Translations under genes and position numbers: made by a program
Notes under the pieces: generated by a model
The model's input: the letters and a program-made list of their open reading frames with translations, nothing else
Told to the model about the DNA's origin: nothing
The model's database searches: none
Assembly (NCBI GenBank): GCA_045530725.1
Contig: JAZSCT010000033.1
Location: 1 to 56,224 of the forward strand
DNA: 56,224 bases
Reading direction: 5' to 3'
Source: SIG435 sp045530725
GTDB taxonomy: Bacteria > Bacillota > Clostridia > UMGS1810
In this document: positions 1 to 9,800 of the stretch, one piece after another
How the letters are laid out: every line of letters starts with the position of its first letter
Numbering within the stretch: position 1 is the stretch's first letter

Positions 1-26
1 ACCTCATAGTTTGTGTTATTGTATTC

Positions 27-110
27 ATAGCGAATAGATTTCCTTTCTGTGTGGTTTTTGGTGGTACTTAAACTTTAACACAAAAAGTTTCTATTCGCTA
101 TTTATTTTTT
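27..110 (+). terminator. long-range stem-loop followed by T-rich tract
   Basis: A perfect 12-bp inverted repeat (ATAGCGAATAGA at 27-38 and its complement at 90-101) encloses about 50 nt and is followed directly by TTATTTTTT. The stem plus T-tract suggests an intrinsic terminator or attenuator at the 3' end of a transcript entering from left of the window. The wide loop is unusual for a simple terminator and could hold a folded domain. The rest of the first 170 bases is AT-rich and shows no gene. Confidence 0.45.
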
Positions 111-171
111 AAAAGTGTAACATATCAATTGTAAACCTACAGTTTTTTGACTTGTTTTAGATAACAAAACA

Positions 172-200
172 TTGATTTTTGTTTTGGTATGATGTATAAT
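172..200 (+). promoter_or_regulatory. sigma-A-like promoter of coaX
   Basis: TTGATT and TATAAT are separated by 17 bp. The predicted transcription start near 207 lies upstream of the ATG at 231 but downstream of an alternative in-frame ATG at 189, which supports the shorter CoaX start. Confidence 0.65.
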
Positions 201-230
201 AAAGTGTTAAATTTTCTTGGGGGTGATTAT

Positions 231-1010
231 ATGCTTCTTGCGGTTGATGTGGGAAATACACATATTACACTTGGGGTATATGACGGAGACAATTTGGTTG
301 CAAACTGGCGAATAGCAACAGACAGACAGAAGTCTGCCGATGAAATAGGCATACTTCTTTTCAATCTTTTTAATATAAACAGTATTGATCCGAAGAATAT
401 AGAAGACGTTATCATATCTTCCGTTGTGCCTACAATTATGTATTCTCTTACTCATGCGGTAAGGAAGTATTTCCATATGGAAGCAATAGTGGTTGATGCT
501 TCCACAGTTAAGTCAAGACTCAAAATCAACTATGACAATCCGAAAGAAGTGGGTGCAGACAGAATCGTCAATGCTATAGGCGCCATAGAATACTATCCAA
601 CACCATTGGTGATTGTAGATTTCGGTACAGCCACCACATTCTGTGTGATAAGTGACAAAAATGAATACCTTGGCGGAAATATCCTTCCGGGTATCAAGAT
701 ATCCATGGCGGCTCTTTTTGAGAAAACTGCCAAACTCCCCAGAGTAGAAATCCAGAAGCCCAACGGTGTCATCGGCACAAATACCATAGACAGTATGCAG
801 TCAGGTGTTTACTACGGATATGTGGGAAGCGTGGAATATATGATCCAGAAGATAAAGGAAACTCTTGGACGTGATGATGTTACCGTTGTTGCCACAGGCG
901 GTCTTGCAAGACTTATTTCCAATGATGCAACGGGTATAAATCATATCGATTCATTGCTTACCTTAAAAGGTCTTAATGTAATTTACAAAACTATAAAAGA
1001 AGGAAAATAA
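231..1010 (+). CDS. coaX: type III pantothenate kinase CoaX
   Basis: Phosphorylates pantothenate in the first step of coenzyme A synthesis. The 259-residue product has the family's ASKHA-fold signatures: an N-terminal phosphate loop DVGNTH at residues 6-11, GADRIVN at about 108-114, DFGTATT at about 130-136 and GGNILPGI at about 148-155. Length is normal for CoaX (about 255-260). The start at 231 is chosen because GGGGGTGA lies just upstream and because an in-frame ATG 42 nt earlier has no ribosome-binding site and precedes the predicted transcription start. The next gene begins one base after the stop, so the two are probably co-transcribed. Type III enzymes are known to need a monovalent cation and to resist CoA feedback. 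Identification is firm. Confidence 0.95.
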   Translation: MLLAVDVGNTHITLGVYDGDNLVANWRIATDRQKSADEIGILLFNLFNINSIDPKNIEDVIISSVVPTIMYSLTHAVRKYFHMEAIVVDASTVKSRLKINYDNPKEVGADRIVNAIGAIEYYPTPLVIVDFGTATTFCVISDKNEYLGGNILPGIKISMAALFEKTAKLPRVEIQKPNGVIGTNTIDSMQSGVYYGYVGSVEYMIQKIKETLGRDDVTVVATGGLARLISNDATGINHIDSLLTLKGLNVIYKTIKEGK

Positions 1011-1011
1011 A

Positions 1012-1497
1012 ATGTTTAGTGAAATCAATGAATGGCAGGGGAAATGGAGCAGAATTCTTCTTGAATTCTTTATATTTATGACAATATACACATTCGGTTC
1101 AGCAATTGCCGAAACCATCCTTACAGATCCATCAGGAAAGTTAAGGTACGGGCTGTTTATCGATATCGCCTGCATTATATATTTTGCAATTTCTCTGTGG
1201 CTTTTTGTAAGATACAGATTTACAAAATTCCGCTACTCTATAGAGAATGGTATGTTTAAGGTTTATAAAGTAATAGGCAATAGTCAGAGACTTCTTCTGA
1301 ATGTTGAGAAGGATTGTATTGAGAGTCTGGTCCTTTTTGAATCAAAGGATACATTGAAAGAGTACGGACCATTGATGAATTATTGTGTGATAGACAAAGT
1401 GAGCAAAAAGTATGTCTGTGGGATTCAGTATGATGATAAGAAATACAGATTTGTATTTCAGCCCTCAGAGGCTCTTTTAGAACTTATCACTCCTTGA
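1012..1497 (+). CDS. small membrane protein of unknown function
   Basis: The 161-residue protein has two hydrophobic segments (about 15-37 and 48-66) joined by a short loop, followed by a soluble C-terminal domain of about 90 residues rich in alternating hydrophobic and polar stretches. This is consistent with a beta-rich, possibly PH-like cytoplasmic domain, but no diagnostic motif is visible. The gene starts one base after the coaX stop, so it is translationally linked to coaX. A role in CoA metabolism cannot be claimed from position alone. I do not recognise the family. Confidence 0.75.
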   Translation: MFSEINEWQGKWSRILLEFFIFMTIYTFGSAIAETILTDPSGKLRYGLFIDIACIIYFAISLWLFVRYRFTKFRYSIENGMFKVYKVIGNSQRLLLNVEKDCIESLVLFESKDTLKEYGPLMNYCVIDKVSKKYVCGIQYDDKKYRFVFQPSEALLELITP

Positions 1498-1531
1498 CTT
1501 TAGAGGGAAATAAGAGAAAGGTTTTGTTGAT

Positions 1532-2935
1532 ATGAAACAGTTTTTTATATCCGATAACTTAAAAAAACAAAGAAAGATCAGCACAATTGCTTTTCAACGT
1601 CCCGGTTACAGAGGATTTAAGGGGATGATACCTGAGGAGTTTTTTGAGATGGATGTACCTTCGTCTTCTCAGTTTGATCCTATGACTTATATAAGAATGA
1701 GTCAGTCAAAGATAGCGGGGATATACCGTTCGCCGAGAAGTTTCTATCTTACAAACGGTGCTACTTCAGGAATATATGCTATGATAAGTCTCTGTACAAA
1801 GCCAAATGATACCATCATTGTGGACAGATATTGTCACAGATCTGTTATAGATGCCATTATTCTTATGGGGCTTGTTCCTGTTTTTCTTGATCCTGTATAT
1901 ATGCACAGATTCGGATTTTCGGGCGGTCATTCCAAAGAAACCCTTAAGAAGGTCATAGAAGAAAACCCAAACGCCAAGGCTGTCCTTATCACATCGCCTA
2001 CATATTACGGCATGGTGTCTGACATCAAGGAACTTGCGGCAACAGCCCACGAAAACGGGATGTATTTTCTTGTGGATGAAGCGTGTGGTGCTCATTTTCA
2101 GTTTTCGTCACATCTTCCTGCACCATCAATTCAACTTGGTGCGGATTTCAGCGTGCAAAGTGTGTACAAAACTCTCGGTTCAGTAAGCGGTAGTGCCATA
2201 TTGCACGTTAATACAAATGACTTTTTGTCAGAGGATATCGAAGATAAGATTTCTCTCTTTACCACATCTGATTTCAGCGTGCAAAGTGTTGCCGTTACTG
2301 AAATGGCTATATACAATGCATCGGCAAAAAGCCAGAAATACAAAACTCTTATCAAAGAACTGAGAAAGGCCAGAAACTGCATAAATACAAATACCAATGC
2401 ATACTGGCTGGACAACGAAATGATAAACACCTGTGAAATATTCGATATGGATACCACACGTGCGGTTATAAATTTCTCCTTTGAGTCATTCTCAGGATAT
2501 GAAGCAAGAGATATGCTTTTTAAAAACAGTTCCATTGAGGTGGAATTTGCAGACGAACTTAATATAATCTGTGTGTTCACTCCTTATACCAAAGTCAGGG
2601 AAATAAGGAAATTTGTAAAAGAACTTCTCAAAATCACCTCCAGAAAAGCCACAAAGGAAGATGTGTCACAGAATATCACTCACAATGTGGATCACGATTT
2701 CTCTATGACACCGCAACTTGCGTTCTTTTCTGACTTTGAATCGGTGACAATGGAGAGTGCAATAGGCAGAGTATCCAAAAATATCATATTCAAAGCACCT
2801 CAGGGGGTAGCAGTAATTGTTCCGGGTGAGGTGATAACTCCGGTTCATATCAAGATGATAAATGATGTTTTGTCTGATGGCGGAAGGATAGAAGGGCTTA
2901 AAGAAGGCAAAAAAATTGACGTGGTCAAAGAATAA
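1532..2935 (+). CDS. divergent Orn/Lys/Arg decarboxylase-like PLP enzyme
   Basis: A 467-residue fold-type I PLP protein resembling the short Gram-positive Orn/Lys/Arg decarboxylases (YaaO/SpeA type). Visible landmarks are the N-terminal motif with PGYRG (24-28), TNGATSG (74-80), HRS (102-104), VDEACGAHF (181-189) with the cofactor aspartate, VQSVYKTL with the presumed Schiff-base lysine K213, and a C-terminal domain with VPGEVITP. Two positions depart from the usual family pattern: DEAHGAH reads DEACGAH, and the histidine before the catalytic lysine (SxHKTL) is tyrosine. Substrate is therefore uncertain. In Bacillus the homologue sits upstream of tmk and holB; here holB follows directly, so the neighbourhood is conserved but shortened. 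RBS is AGAAAGG upstream of ATG 1532. Confidence 0.85.
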   Translation: MKQFFISDNLKKQRKISTIAFQRPGYRGFKGMIPEEFFEMDVPSSSQFDPMTYIRMSQSKIAGIYRSPRSFYLTNGATSGIYAMISLCTKPNDTIIVDRYCHRSVIDAIILMGLVPVFLDPVYMHRFGFSGGHSKETLKKVIEENPNAKAVLITSPTYYGMVSDIKELAATAHENGMYFLVDEACGAHFQFSSHLPAPSIQLGADFSVQSVYKTLGSVSGSAILHVNTNDFLSEDIEDKISLFTTSDFSVQSVAVTEMAIYNASAKSQKYKTLIKELRKARNCINTNTNAYWLDNEMINTCEIFDMDTTRAVINFSFESFSGYEARDMLFKNSSIEVEFADELNIICVFTPYTKVREIRKFVKELLKITSRKATKEDVSQNITHNVDHDFSMTPQLAFFSDFESVTMESAIGRVSKNIIFKAPQGVAVIVPGEVITPVHIKMINDVLSDGGRIEGLKEGKKIDVVKE

Positions 2936-3009
2936 TAAATGTCAGTTTATGGCTGTACTTGATTTTATTCTGAATATAATGTAAAATAAATTCGTGTGAG
3001 GAAAAAATT

Positions 3010-3975
3010 TTGAAAGAATATATCCCTCCTGTAGGTCAGGATAAACTTAAAGATTTTTTTAAAAACATAATAGATTCAAACCGTCTCGGACATGCATATA
3101 TATTTGAAGGTGAAAAAGGCATAGGCAAAAAGACAATGGCAGAGTATTTTTCTTTACTTGTTATGTGTGAAGGGCATACCCCTTGTCTTAAGTGCAACAA
3201 ATGTATGTGCACAATTTCCCGTTCCAATCCCGATATTGTATATGTGGATAAGGGAGACAAGGCTATCATCAATGTTGACAAGATAAGGGATGTTATAAAG
3301 GAAATATATATCCGCCCGAAACTGTCGCAGAGAAGGATTTTTATCATAGACGAGGCACATCTTATGAATGATGCCAGTCAGAATGCACTTTTGAAAGTGA
3401 TAGAGAATCCTCCTGAATATGCCATATTTGTACTTCTTACAGAGAACAAAAATATGCTCTTGCAGACAGTAAGATCCCGTAGTATGATTATAAAGATTCC
3501 CCCCCTTAAAAATGAGGAAATCATTAAGATATCTGACAAAAAAAGTCAGATAGGGACACTTTATGCAAAGGGAAATCCGGGCAAATATCTGGAACTTATT
3601 GATGACGAAGAATTCTCTTATATAAGAGAAGAATTCTTCAGAGAAATCACAAAACTCTTTTCAAAGGATGAATATGGTGTATATGGCATTCTTGATTTCT
3701 TTCTTAAGTATGAAGAGAGGAAAGAAAGTATGTTTGAATTCCTTATTTCGTTTTTTGAGGATATAATGATAAAAAAGAACAAAATCAATCTGGCACTTAC
3801 CAATGCGGACAAAATTTCTCTGTTTGATAAACTCTGTGCCGGTATTTCAAATAAGACAAGCGTAAATCTTCTTTCTGTGGTGCTTGATGCAGACAGAGAA
3901 GCCGCCAAATACACATCGTTTTCTATCTCGATGCAGGCGATGCTTGTGAGATTGTGGGAGGAAATTCATGGTTGA
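3010..3975 (+). CDS. holB: DNA polymerase III delta' subunit
   Basis: A clamp-loader AAA+ subunit of 321 residues. It carries Walker A GEKGIGKK (34-41), a four-cysteine zinc module (C53, C59, C62, C65), the Walker B-like DEAH (114-117) and an RSR motif near 155-157, in the order expected for delta'/DnaX-type subunits. The start codon is TTG with a TGAGGA ribosome-binding site about 8 nt upstream. The stop overlaps the start of ricT by 8 nt, which implies translational coupling, as in Bacillus holB-yaaT. Identification rests on motifs and synteny. Confidence 0.92.
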   Translation: MKEYIPPVGQDKLKDFFKNIIDSNRLGHAYIFEGEKGIGKKTMAEYFSLLVMCEGHTPCLKCNKCMCTISRSNPDIVYVDKGDKAIINVDKIRDVIKEIYIRPKLSQRRIFIIDEAHLMNDASQNALLKVIENPPEYAIFVLLTENKNMLLQTVRSRSMIIKIPPLKNEEIIKISDKKSQIGTLYAKGNPGKYLELIDDEEFSYIREEFFREITKLFSKDEYGVYGILDFFLKYEERKESMFEFLISFFEDIMIKKNKINLALTNADKISLFDKLCAGISNKTSVNLLSVVLDADREAAKYTSFSISMQAMLVRLWEEIHG

Positions 3976-4834
3976 TGTAGTAGGAGTAAGATTCAAAAGC
4001 GTAGGTAAAATATATTACTTCGATGGTTGCGGACTGGAAATTAAAAAGTCAGATAACGTTATCGTGGAAACATCCAGAGGTGTGGAATACGGTCATGTGG
4101 TTATCCCTAAGAAATCCGTTGCTGACGAAGAAATAGTTTCACCATTAAAGAAGGTAATAAGAGTTGCCACCAAAGATGATGACAAAACTCTTGAAGATAA
4201 CAAAAAGAAAGAAAAAGAGGCATTCAATATCTGTACAGAAAAGATTCAGGCACATGAACTGGATATGAAACTTGTTGATGTGGAATACACCTTTGATCAC
4301 AACAGAATTCTATTTTATTTTATAGCAGAGGGCAGGGTGGATTTCAGAGAACTTGTAAGAGACCTTGCAAGTGTATTCAAAACAAGAATCGAATTGAGAC
4401 AGATAGGTGTAAGAGACGAAGCCAAGATGCTTGGCGGCATAGGAATCTGCGGAAGACCCCTTTGCTGTAGTTCATATCTTGGAGAATTTGCACCTGTATC
4501 TATCAAAATGGCTAAGGAACAGAGTCTCTCTCTTAATCCTACCAAGATTTCAGGTACCTGTGGCAGGCTTATGTGTTGTCTTAAAAATGAACAGGCAGCA
4601 TACGAGGGACTTCTGAAGAAGACTCCCAATGTGGGAGCCATCGTAGAAACTCCTGACGGAAAGGGCACAGTTACCTCTGTGGCACTTCTTAAAGGTTATG
4701 TGACAGTTTCAAGGGAAGTGAACGGTGAATCCTATGTGGATGAATACTCTGTAGAAGATGTAAAAATCCTCAAAAATGCCTATGTAAAAGAAGATAAAGA
4801 GGCTATTGCAGAACTAAAAGGCCTTGAAGATTAA
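3968..4834 (+). CDS. ricT: RicT/YaaT PSP1-domain regulator
   Basis: The 288-residue protein has the PSP1 domain with paired-cysteine motifs: C161, C166, C167 and C198, C203, C204. In Bacillus RicT (YaaT), with RicA and RicF, binds [4Fe-4S] clusters and promotes RNase Y-dependent mRNA maturation, sporulation, biofilm formation and competence. The cysteines seen here match that cluster-binding role. It overlaps holB by 8 nt. RicA and RicF are not visible in the window. The charged C-terminal tail is typical. Confidence 0.93.
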   Translation: MVDVVGVRFKSVGKIYYFDGCGLEIKKSDNVIVETSRGVEYGHVVIPKKSVADEEIVSPLKKVIRVATKDDDKTLEDNKKKEKEAFNICTEKIQAHELDMKLVDVEYTFDHNRILFYFIAEGRVDFRELVRDLASVFKTRIELRQIGVRDEAKMLGGIGICGRPLCCSSYLGEFAPVSIKMAKEQSLSLNPTKISGTCGRLMCCLKNEQAAYEGLLKKTPNVGAIVETPDGKGTVTSVALLKGYVTVSREVNGESYVDEYSVEDVKILKNAYVKEDKEAIAELKGLED

Positions 4835-4852
4835 AATCTTTTTATAAAAAAC

Positions 4853-4880
4853 TTGATTTTTTTATAAAAGATGATATAAT
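4853..4880 (+). promoter_or_regulatory. extended -10 promoter of the ferredoxin gene
   Basis: TTGATT, a 16-bp spacer and TGATATAAT (extended -10) lie just after ricT. The expected leader of about 50 nt contains a short inverted repeat (ATGAC at 4902, GTCAT at 4909 or so). This is a strong-looking promoter for a short, probably highly expressed mRNA. Confidence 0.65.
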
Positions 4881-4937
4881 GTAAGAAACATATGACATAG
4901 TCAAAAAGTCATAAAATTTTTCCGGGAGGTGTAATAA

Positions 4938-5108
4938 ATGGCTTATATTATCACAGACGATTGCATCATGTGTGGTGCTTGCGCAGGAGAATGTCCTGTA
5001 AGCGCAATTGCTGAAGGCGATGCAAAATATGTTATTGATGCTGACGCATGTATCGAATGCGGCGCTTGTGCAGGTGTTTGTCCTGTAGATGCTCCTAAGG
5101 CTGAATAA
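4938..5108 (+). CDS. 2[4Fe-4S] ferredoxin, 56 residues
   Basis: A clostridial-type ferredoxin. Two CxxCxxCxxxCP motifs are complete (C9, C12, C15, C19 and C38, C41, C44, C48) on a pseudo-twofold repeat, MAYIITDD...AKYVIDAD, with an acidic composition. It carries low-potential electrons, most likely from NifJ (further along in this window) to hydrogenase or other acceptors. RBS GGGAGGTG is 7-8 nt upstream. It has its own promoter and terminator, so it is monocistronic. Its position between ricT and trmN6, where Bacillus has yabA, is unusual. Confidence 0.96.
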   Translation: MAYIITDDCIMCGACAGECPVSAIAEGDAKYVIDADACIECGACAGVCPVDAPKAE

Positions 5109-5125
5109 TTATTGATTTATAAGAA

Positions 5126-5153
5126 GGGACTGTAAATTTTACAGTCCCTTTTT
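5126..5153 (+). terminator. intrinsic terminator of ferredoxin gene
   Basis: An 11-bp perfect inverted repeat (GGGACTGTAAA and complement, arms 5126-5136 and 5138-5148) is followed by TTTTT. The same GGGACTGTAAA stem is reused at 26715 after dut. Confidence 0.9.
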
Positions 5154-5171
5154 GCTTATTTCAAAAAACCA

Positions 5172-5200
5172 TTGAAAATAAAGTCAAACTATAGTAAAAT
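5172..5200 (+). promoter_or_regulatory. sigma-A-like promoter of trmN6-rsmI-polC
   Basis: TTGAAA and TAAAAT are separated by 17 bp. The predicted start near 5207 leaves a leader of about 35 nt before the ATG at 5241. Confidence 0.55.
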
Positions 5201-5240
5201 ATAAAGTGATAATTTGTTTTATATAAGGTTGTATAAAATT

Positions 5241-5966
5241 ATGGAAAGAATAGACGATCTGGCGATAAACAATCTTAAGATTATACAGAATACCGATTGG
5301 TTCTGCTATGGGACTGATGCGGTATTACTTGCTAATTTTGCACATATCATTCCGGGGGAGACGGCAGTTGATTTATGCTCGGGAAACGGCATCATACCAA
5401 TCCTTTTAAGTGCAAAAAGTAAAGCAGAAAAGATAATCGGTGTTGAGATTCAGAGTGAATGTGTATCGCTGGCAAAAAGAAGTATTGAACTTAATAATCT
5501 TACAGATAAGGTGGAATTTGTATGTGCGGATATAAAGAATATATCCGGGCATTTCTCTGCAGAAAGTGTGGCATCTGTTACCTGCAATCCCCCATATATG
5601 AGCGGGGAGTGGGGATTTGTAAGTCCTACCGATATAAAGGCAGTTGCCCGTCACGAGATACTTATGAATCTTGACGACCTTATGAAAGCCTCGTCATATA
5701 TCCTCAAATTCGGCGGATATTTCAATATGGTTCACCGTGCAGAAAGACTTTGTGACATATTCTGTGCTATGAGAAAGTACAATATCGAACCAAAAAGAGT
5801 GATGTTTGTTCATTCGAAAATGGACAAAGCACCGAAACTTGTCCTTATAGAGGGAATGAAAGGCGCAAAGCCTTCTATGAAGATTATGGATCCTCTCTGC
5901 ATCTATGATGATAATGGGGATTTCAGTCTTCAGTACAATGAGTTTGTGAAAGGTAAGGGTAAATAA
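5241..5966 (+). CDS. trmN6: tRNA1(Val) A37 N6-methyltransferase-like
   Basis: A class I SAM-dependent methyltransferase of 241 residues (YfiC/YabB family). The SAM-binding motif I reads DLCSGNGIIP (44-53), an acidic residue follows in GVEI, and the N6-adenine catalytic motif NPPY is at 116-119. The family methylates A37 of tRNA1(Val) in Escherichia coli; the Gram-positive substrate is less certain. The ATG at 5241 is preferred to the upstream in-frame TTG at 5214. Its stop overlaps the rsmI start by one base (TAATG), so the pair is translationally coupled, as in Bacillus yabB-yabC. Confidence 0.9.
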   Translation: MERIDDLAINNLKIIQNTDWFCYGTDAVLLANFAHIIPGETAVDLCSGNGIIPILLSAKSKAEKIIGVEIQSECVSLAKRSIELNNLTDKVEFVCADIKNISGHFSAESVASVTCNPPYMSGEWGFVSPTDIKAVARHEILMNLDDLMKASSYILKFGGYFNMVHRAERLCDIFCAMRKYNIEPKRVMFVHSKMDKAPKLVLIEGMKGAKPSMKIMDPLCIYDDNGDFSLQYNEFVKGKGK

Positions 5967-6817
5967 TGGAAAAGGGAATTTTGTATCTTTGTGCAACCCC
6001 TATAGGCAATCTTTCTGATATGTCAAAACGTACAATAGATGTTTTGTCCGAAGTTGATATAATTGCATGTGAAGATACCAGAAATACAAGAAAACTTCTT
6101 ACACATTTTAATATTTCAAAGCCTCTTACAAGTTATCACGAACACAACAAGGCAGAAAAGGGCGAAGAACTTACAAATATGATTCTTGAGGGCAAAAATA
6201 TTGCCCTTGTATCAGATGCAGGCACTCCTGCAATATCCGATCCGGGGGAAGATCTTGTGAGACTCTGTGCCACAAAGGATATAACAGTCACATCTATTCC
6301 GGGACCTGCCGCTTTTGTAAATGCACTTATACTTTCGGGGCTTCCTACGGGAAGATTTTCTTTTGAAGGGTTCTTGAGTGTAAACAAAAAGAACAGAAAT
6401 ATACACTTGAATGAAGTGAAAAACGATACCCGTACTCTTATTTTTCACGAAGCACCTCACAAACTCTTAAGGACTCTTAAGGATATGCTTGAGGTATTCG
6501 GTGACAGAAGGATTTCTCTTTGCAGAGAACTTACTAAGATGTTTGAAGAGATTAAGAGAACTACATTGAGTGAAGCGGTTGAGTTTTACGAAAACAATCC
6601 GCCAAAAGGCGAATTTGTACTTGTAGTCGAAGGAGAAAAAAGAGAAAAACTTATAGAGGATATGGCTAAGGAATACGATGATATATCCGTAGAAGACCAT
6701 GTGGACAAACTCATAAGTGAAGGTATGATGAAGAAGGAAGCCATAAAGCAGGTAGCCACTCTCCGCAATATGAAAAAGAGTGATGTGTATAATTTGTACG
6801 AGAAGAAAAATGATTAG
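5966..6817 (+). CDS. rsmI: 16S rRNA C1402 2'-O-methyltransferase RsmI
   Basis: A tetrapyrrole-methylase-fold RNA methyltransferase of 283 residues that modifies C1402 in the ribosomal P-site region. Motifs: ATPIGNL (10-16), CEDTRNT (35-41), the glycine-rich SDAGTPAISDPG segment, and IPGPAA. The C-terminal 50 residues are charged and helical, as in other family members. It overlaps trmN6 by one base, and polC follows after 12 nt with a GTGAGGG ribosome-binding site, so the three genes probably form one transcript. Confidence 0.95.
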   Translation: MEKGILYLCATPIGNLSDMSKRTIDVLSEVDIIACEDTRNTRKLLTHFNISKPLTSYHEHNKAEKGEELTNMILEGKNIALVSDAGTPAISDPGEDLVRLCATKDITVTSIPGPAAFVNALILSGLPTGRFSFEGFLSVNKKNRNIHLNEVKNDTRTLIFHEAPHKLLRTLKDMLEVFGDRRISLCRELTKMFEEIKRTTLSEAVEFYENNPPKGEFVLVVEGEKREKLIEDMAKEYDDISVEDHVDKLISEGMMKKEAIKQVATLRNMKKSDVYNLYEKKND

Positions 6818-6829
6818 TGAGGGATAAAG

Positions 6830-9800
6830 ATGTCACCTACATCAATGAAACTTAGTGACGTATTCAAAGATATATTAATACCCCGTGAACTTGATGATCT
6901 TAAGATTATGGGGGTAAATGCTGATTCGGAAAACAGAAAAATCGAAGTGGTATTATTAAGCGGCAGAATCATTCATTACAAAATAATAGAAGATTTCAAA
7001 AGCATAGTTGCCAGAAAGTATAATATGGCAAGTGTTATCATAAGAGTAAAGTACGAAAACCTCTCCTTCCGTGATGTGGCAGGGGAGATGTATTATGAAA
7101 ACCTTAAATTCTATGTGGATTCCATGTGCCCGGGTGCAGGTGCGCTTCTTCAGGGATGTACATGGGTAAATGACGGAAACAGTATCACCATAAAGTGCGT
7201 AAACGGTGTGTCTATGCTTTATGCCAACAAGTGCAACGAACTTATAGAAAAACTTGTTTTCGCTCAACTTGGAGATAAGGTAAATGTACAGTTTGACGAC
7301 TGTATAGAAGTGGAAGATTTCTTAAGACAGACCGAAGAGATAGAAAACAGTTATGACAAAATCGAAGTTACATATTACGAAAAGATAAAATATGAAAAAG
7401 AGGATTTCCTTGATGAAAGTGCGGTAATATACGGCAAGGTCATTGAAGAAAAACCCGTACCCTTAAAAAGACTCAATCCACAGTCAGATTATGCAGTAGT
7501 GCACGGTGAAGTGTTTGATATGGACACTTATGAGACCAAAGGCGGAAAAATCATCCTTACCTTCTATATAACCGACCTTACAAGTTCACATATGTGTAAG
7601 ATTTTTACAGGTAAGAAAAGATATGAGGACCTTAAAGATAAGTTTAAAAATGGCGACTATGTGAAGGTAAGCGGCAACCTTGAAGATGATTCTTATGCTC
7701 ATGAAAGGGTTATTATGGTAAAGAACATCAACCTTGACAAAAAGCCTGTGAGAAAAGATAATGCAGAAAACAAACGTGTAGAACTTCATATGCACACAGC
7801 AATGAGTTCTATGGACGGGATGACAAGTGCAAAGACTCTTATTTCCACCGCATCCAAGTGGGGACACAAGGCAGTAGCCATTACCGACCACGGAAATGTT
7901 CAGGCGTACCCTGAAGTGATGGATGCAAGTCAGAAATGCGGCATCAAGCCTATATACGGTGTGGAATGCTATCTTGTAAGTGATGATCTTCAGATAGTGT
8001 TTAATCCAAAAGACAATATCTCATTAAATGATGAATTTGTTGTATTTGATATAGAGACCACAGGCCTTGACAGAACACTTGATGCAATTACCGAAATCGG
8101 TGCTGTGAAGGTAAGAGACGGCAAAGTAGCAGAAGTATTTTCCGAGTTTGTAAATCCCGGAAGGAAGATTCCTCAGGAAGTAGTGGAACTTACGGGAATC
8201 ACAGACGAAATGGTAAAGAATGCTCCGCCTGTATCAGATGTACTTGATAAATTCTATGATTTCATCGGCGATGCGGTGCTTGTAGCACATAATGCAGACT
8301 TCGATACATCATTTATAAGAAACGCGGCACACAACTGTGATATGGAATTTGATTTTTGTTATATAGATACTCTTGAACTTTCAAGAGCACTTGTAAAGGA
8401 CATCAAGAATCATAAACTAAACACCCTTGCGGCACATTTCGCCATAAGTTTAGAGCATCATCACAGAGCAAGTGATGATGCCACCGCTACAGCACATATA
8501 TTTATAAAACTTATGGAGATGCTTAATGAAAAGGGCATAACAGATGTGTCAAGCCTTAATTCATCCCTTTCGGGTGATGTGGATTTCAAAGGAAAAAACA
8601 CTTATCACGCTATAATTCTTGTAAAAAATCAGACGGGACTTTTGAATCTATATCATATTATTTCCGAGTCTCATATGGAGTATTTTTACAAAAGACCAAG
8701 AGTGCCGAAAAGTCTTCTTGAGAAATACAGAGAAGGGCTTATCCTTGGTTCTGCCTGCGAAGCAGGGGAACTTTACAGAGCGATTCTTGACGGCAAATCA
8801 AGAAAAGAAGTTCTTGATATTGTAAACTATTATGACTATCTTGAGATACAGCCTATAGACAACAATATGTTCCTTGTCCGCAACGGAAGAGTGCCTTCTG
8901 TGGATGAACTTATGGACATAAACCGTCTTATTATCAAACTGGGCAAAGACAACGGCAAACTTACCGTTGCCACCTGTGACGTGCATTTCTTAAATCCTGA
9001 AGACGAAGTATTCAGAAGGATTCTTATGGCAGGGCAGGGATTCGACGATGCAGATGATCAGGCACCTTTGTATTTCAGAACTACAGAAGAAATGCTTGGT
9101 GAATTCTCATATCTCGGAGAAGAACTTGCATATGAAGTGGTTGTAGAAAATACAAACAAAATAGCAGATATGATAGAAGATGTACTTCCTATTCCCGAAG
9201 GTACTGCTCCCCCTATCATTGAAGGTTCTGATGAAGAACTGAGAGAAAAAACAATGAGTAAGGCGCACAAACTCTACGGGGACAATATCCCTCAGCTTAT
9301 CCTTGACAGAATAGATGTAGAACTTGACTCTATCATCAACAACGGATATTCCGTTATGTATATCATTGCAGAACGTCTTGTTAAGAAATCCAACTCCGAC
9401 GGCTACCTTGTAGGTTCCAGAGGATCAGTTGGTTCATCTTATGTGGCATATCTTTCGGGCATCACAGAGGTAAACAGTCTTCCTGCACACTACCTTTGCC
9501 CTGAATGTCAGTATATAGAATTTAACAAAGACCCCGAATATTCCTGTGGATTTGACCTTCCCGAAAAGATGTGTCCCAACTGCGGAACAAGACTTATCGG
9601 TGACGGTCACGATATCCCATTTGAGACCTTCCTTGGTTTCGGTGGCGGTAAAGAACCTGATATCGACCTTAACTTCTCAGGTGACTATCAGCCCGTGGCA
9701 CATAAATACACCGAAGAACTCTTCGGTGAAGGATACGTGTACAGAGCAGGAACAATCGGTACCATTGCAGATAAAACTGCATATGGATTTGTGAAGAAAT

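Noticed and set aside
189..230. N-terminal extension of CoaX from the ATG at 189
   Set aside because: No ribosome-binding site, and it lies upstream of the predicted transcription start; GGGGGTGA points to ATG 231.
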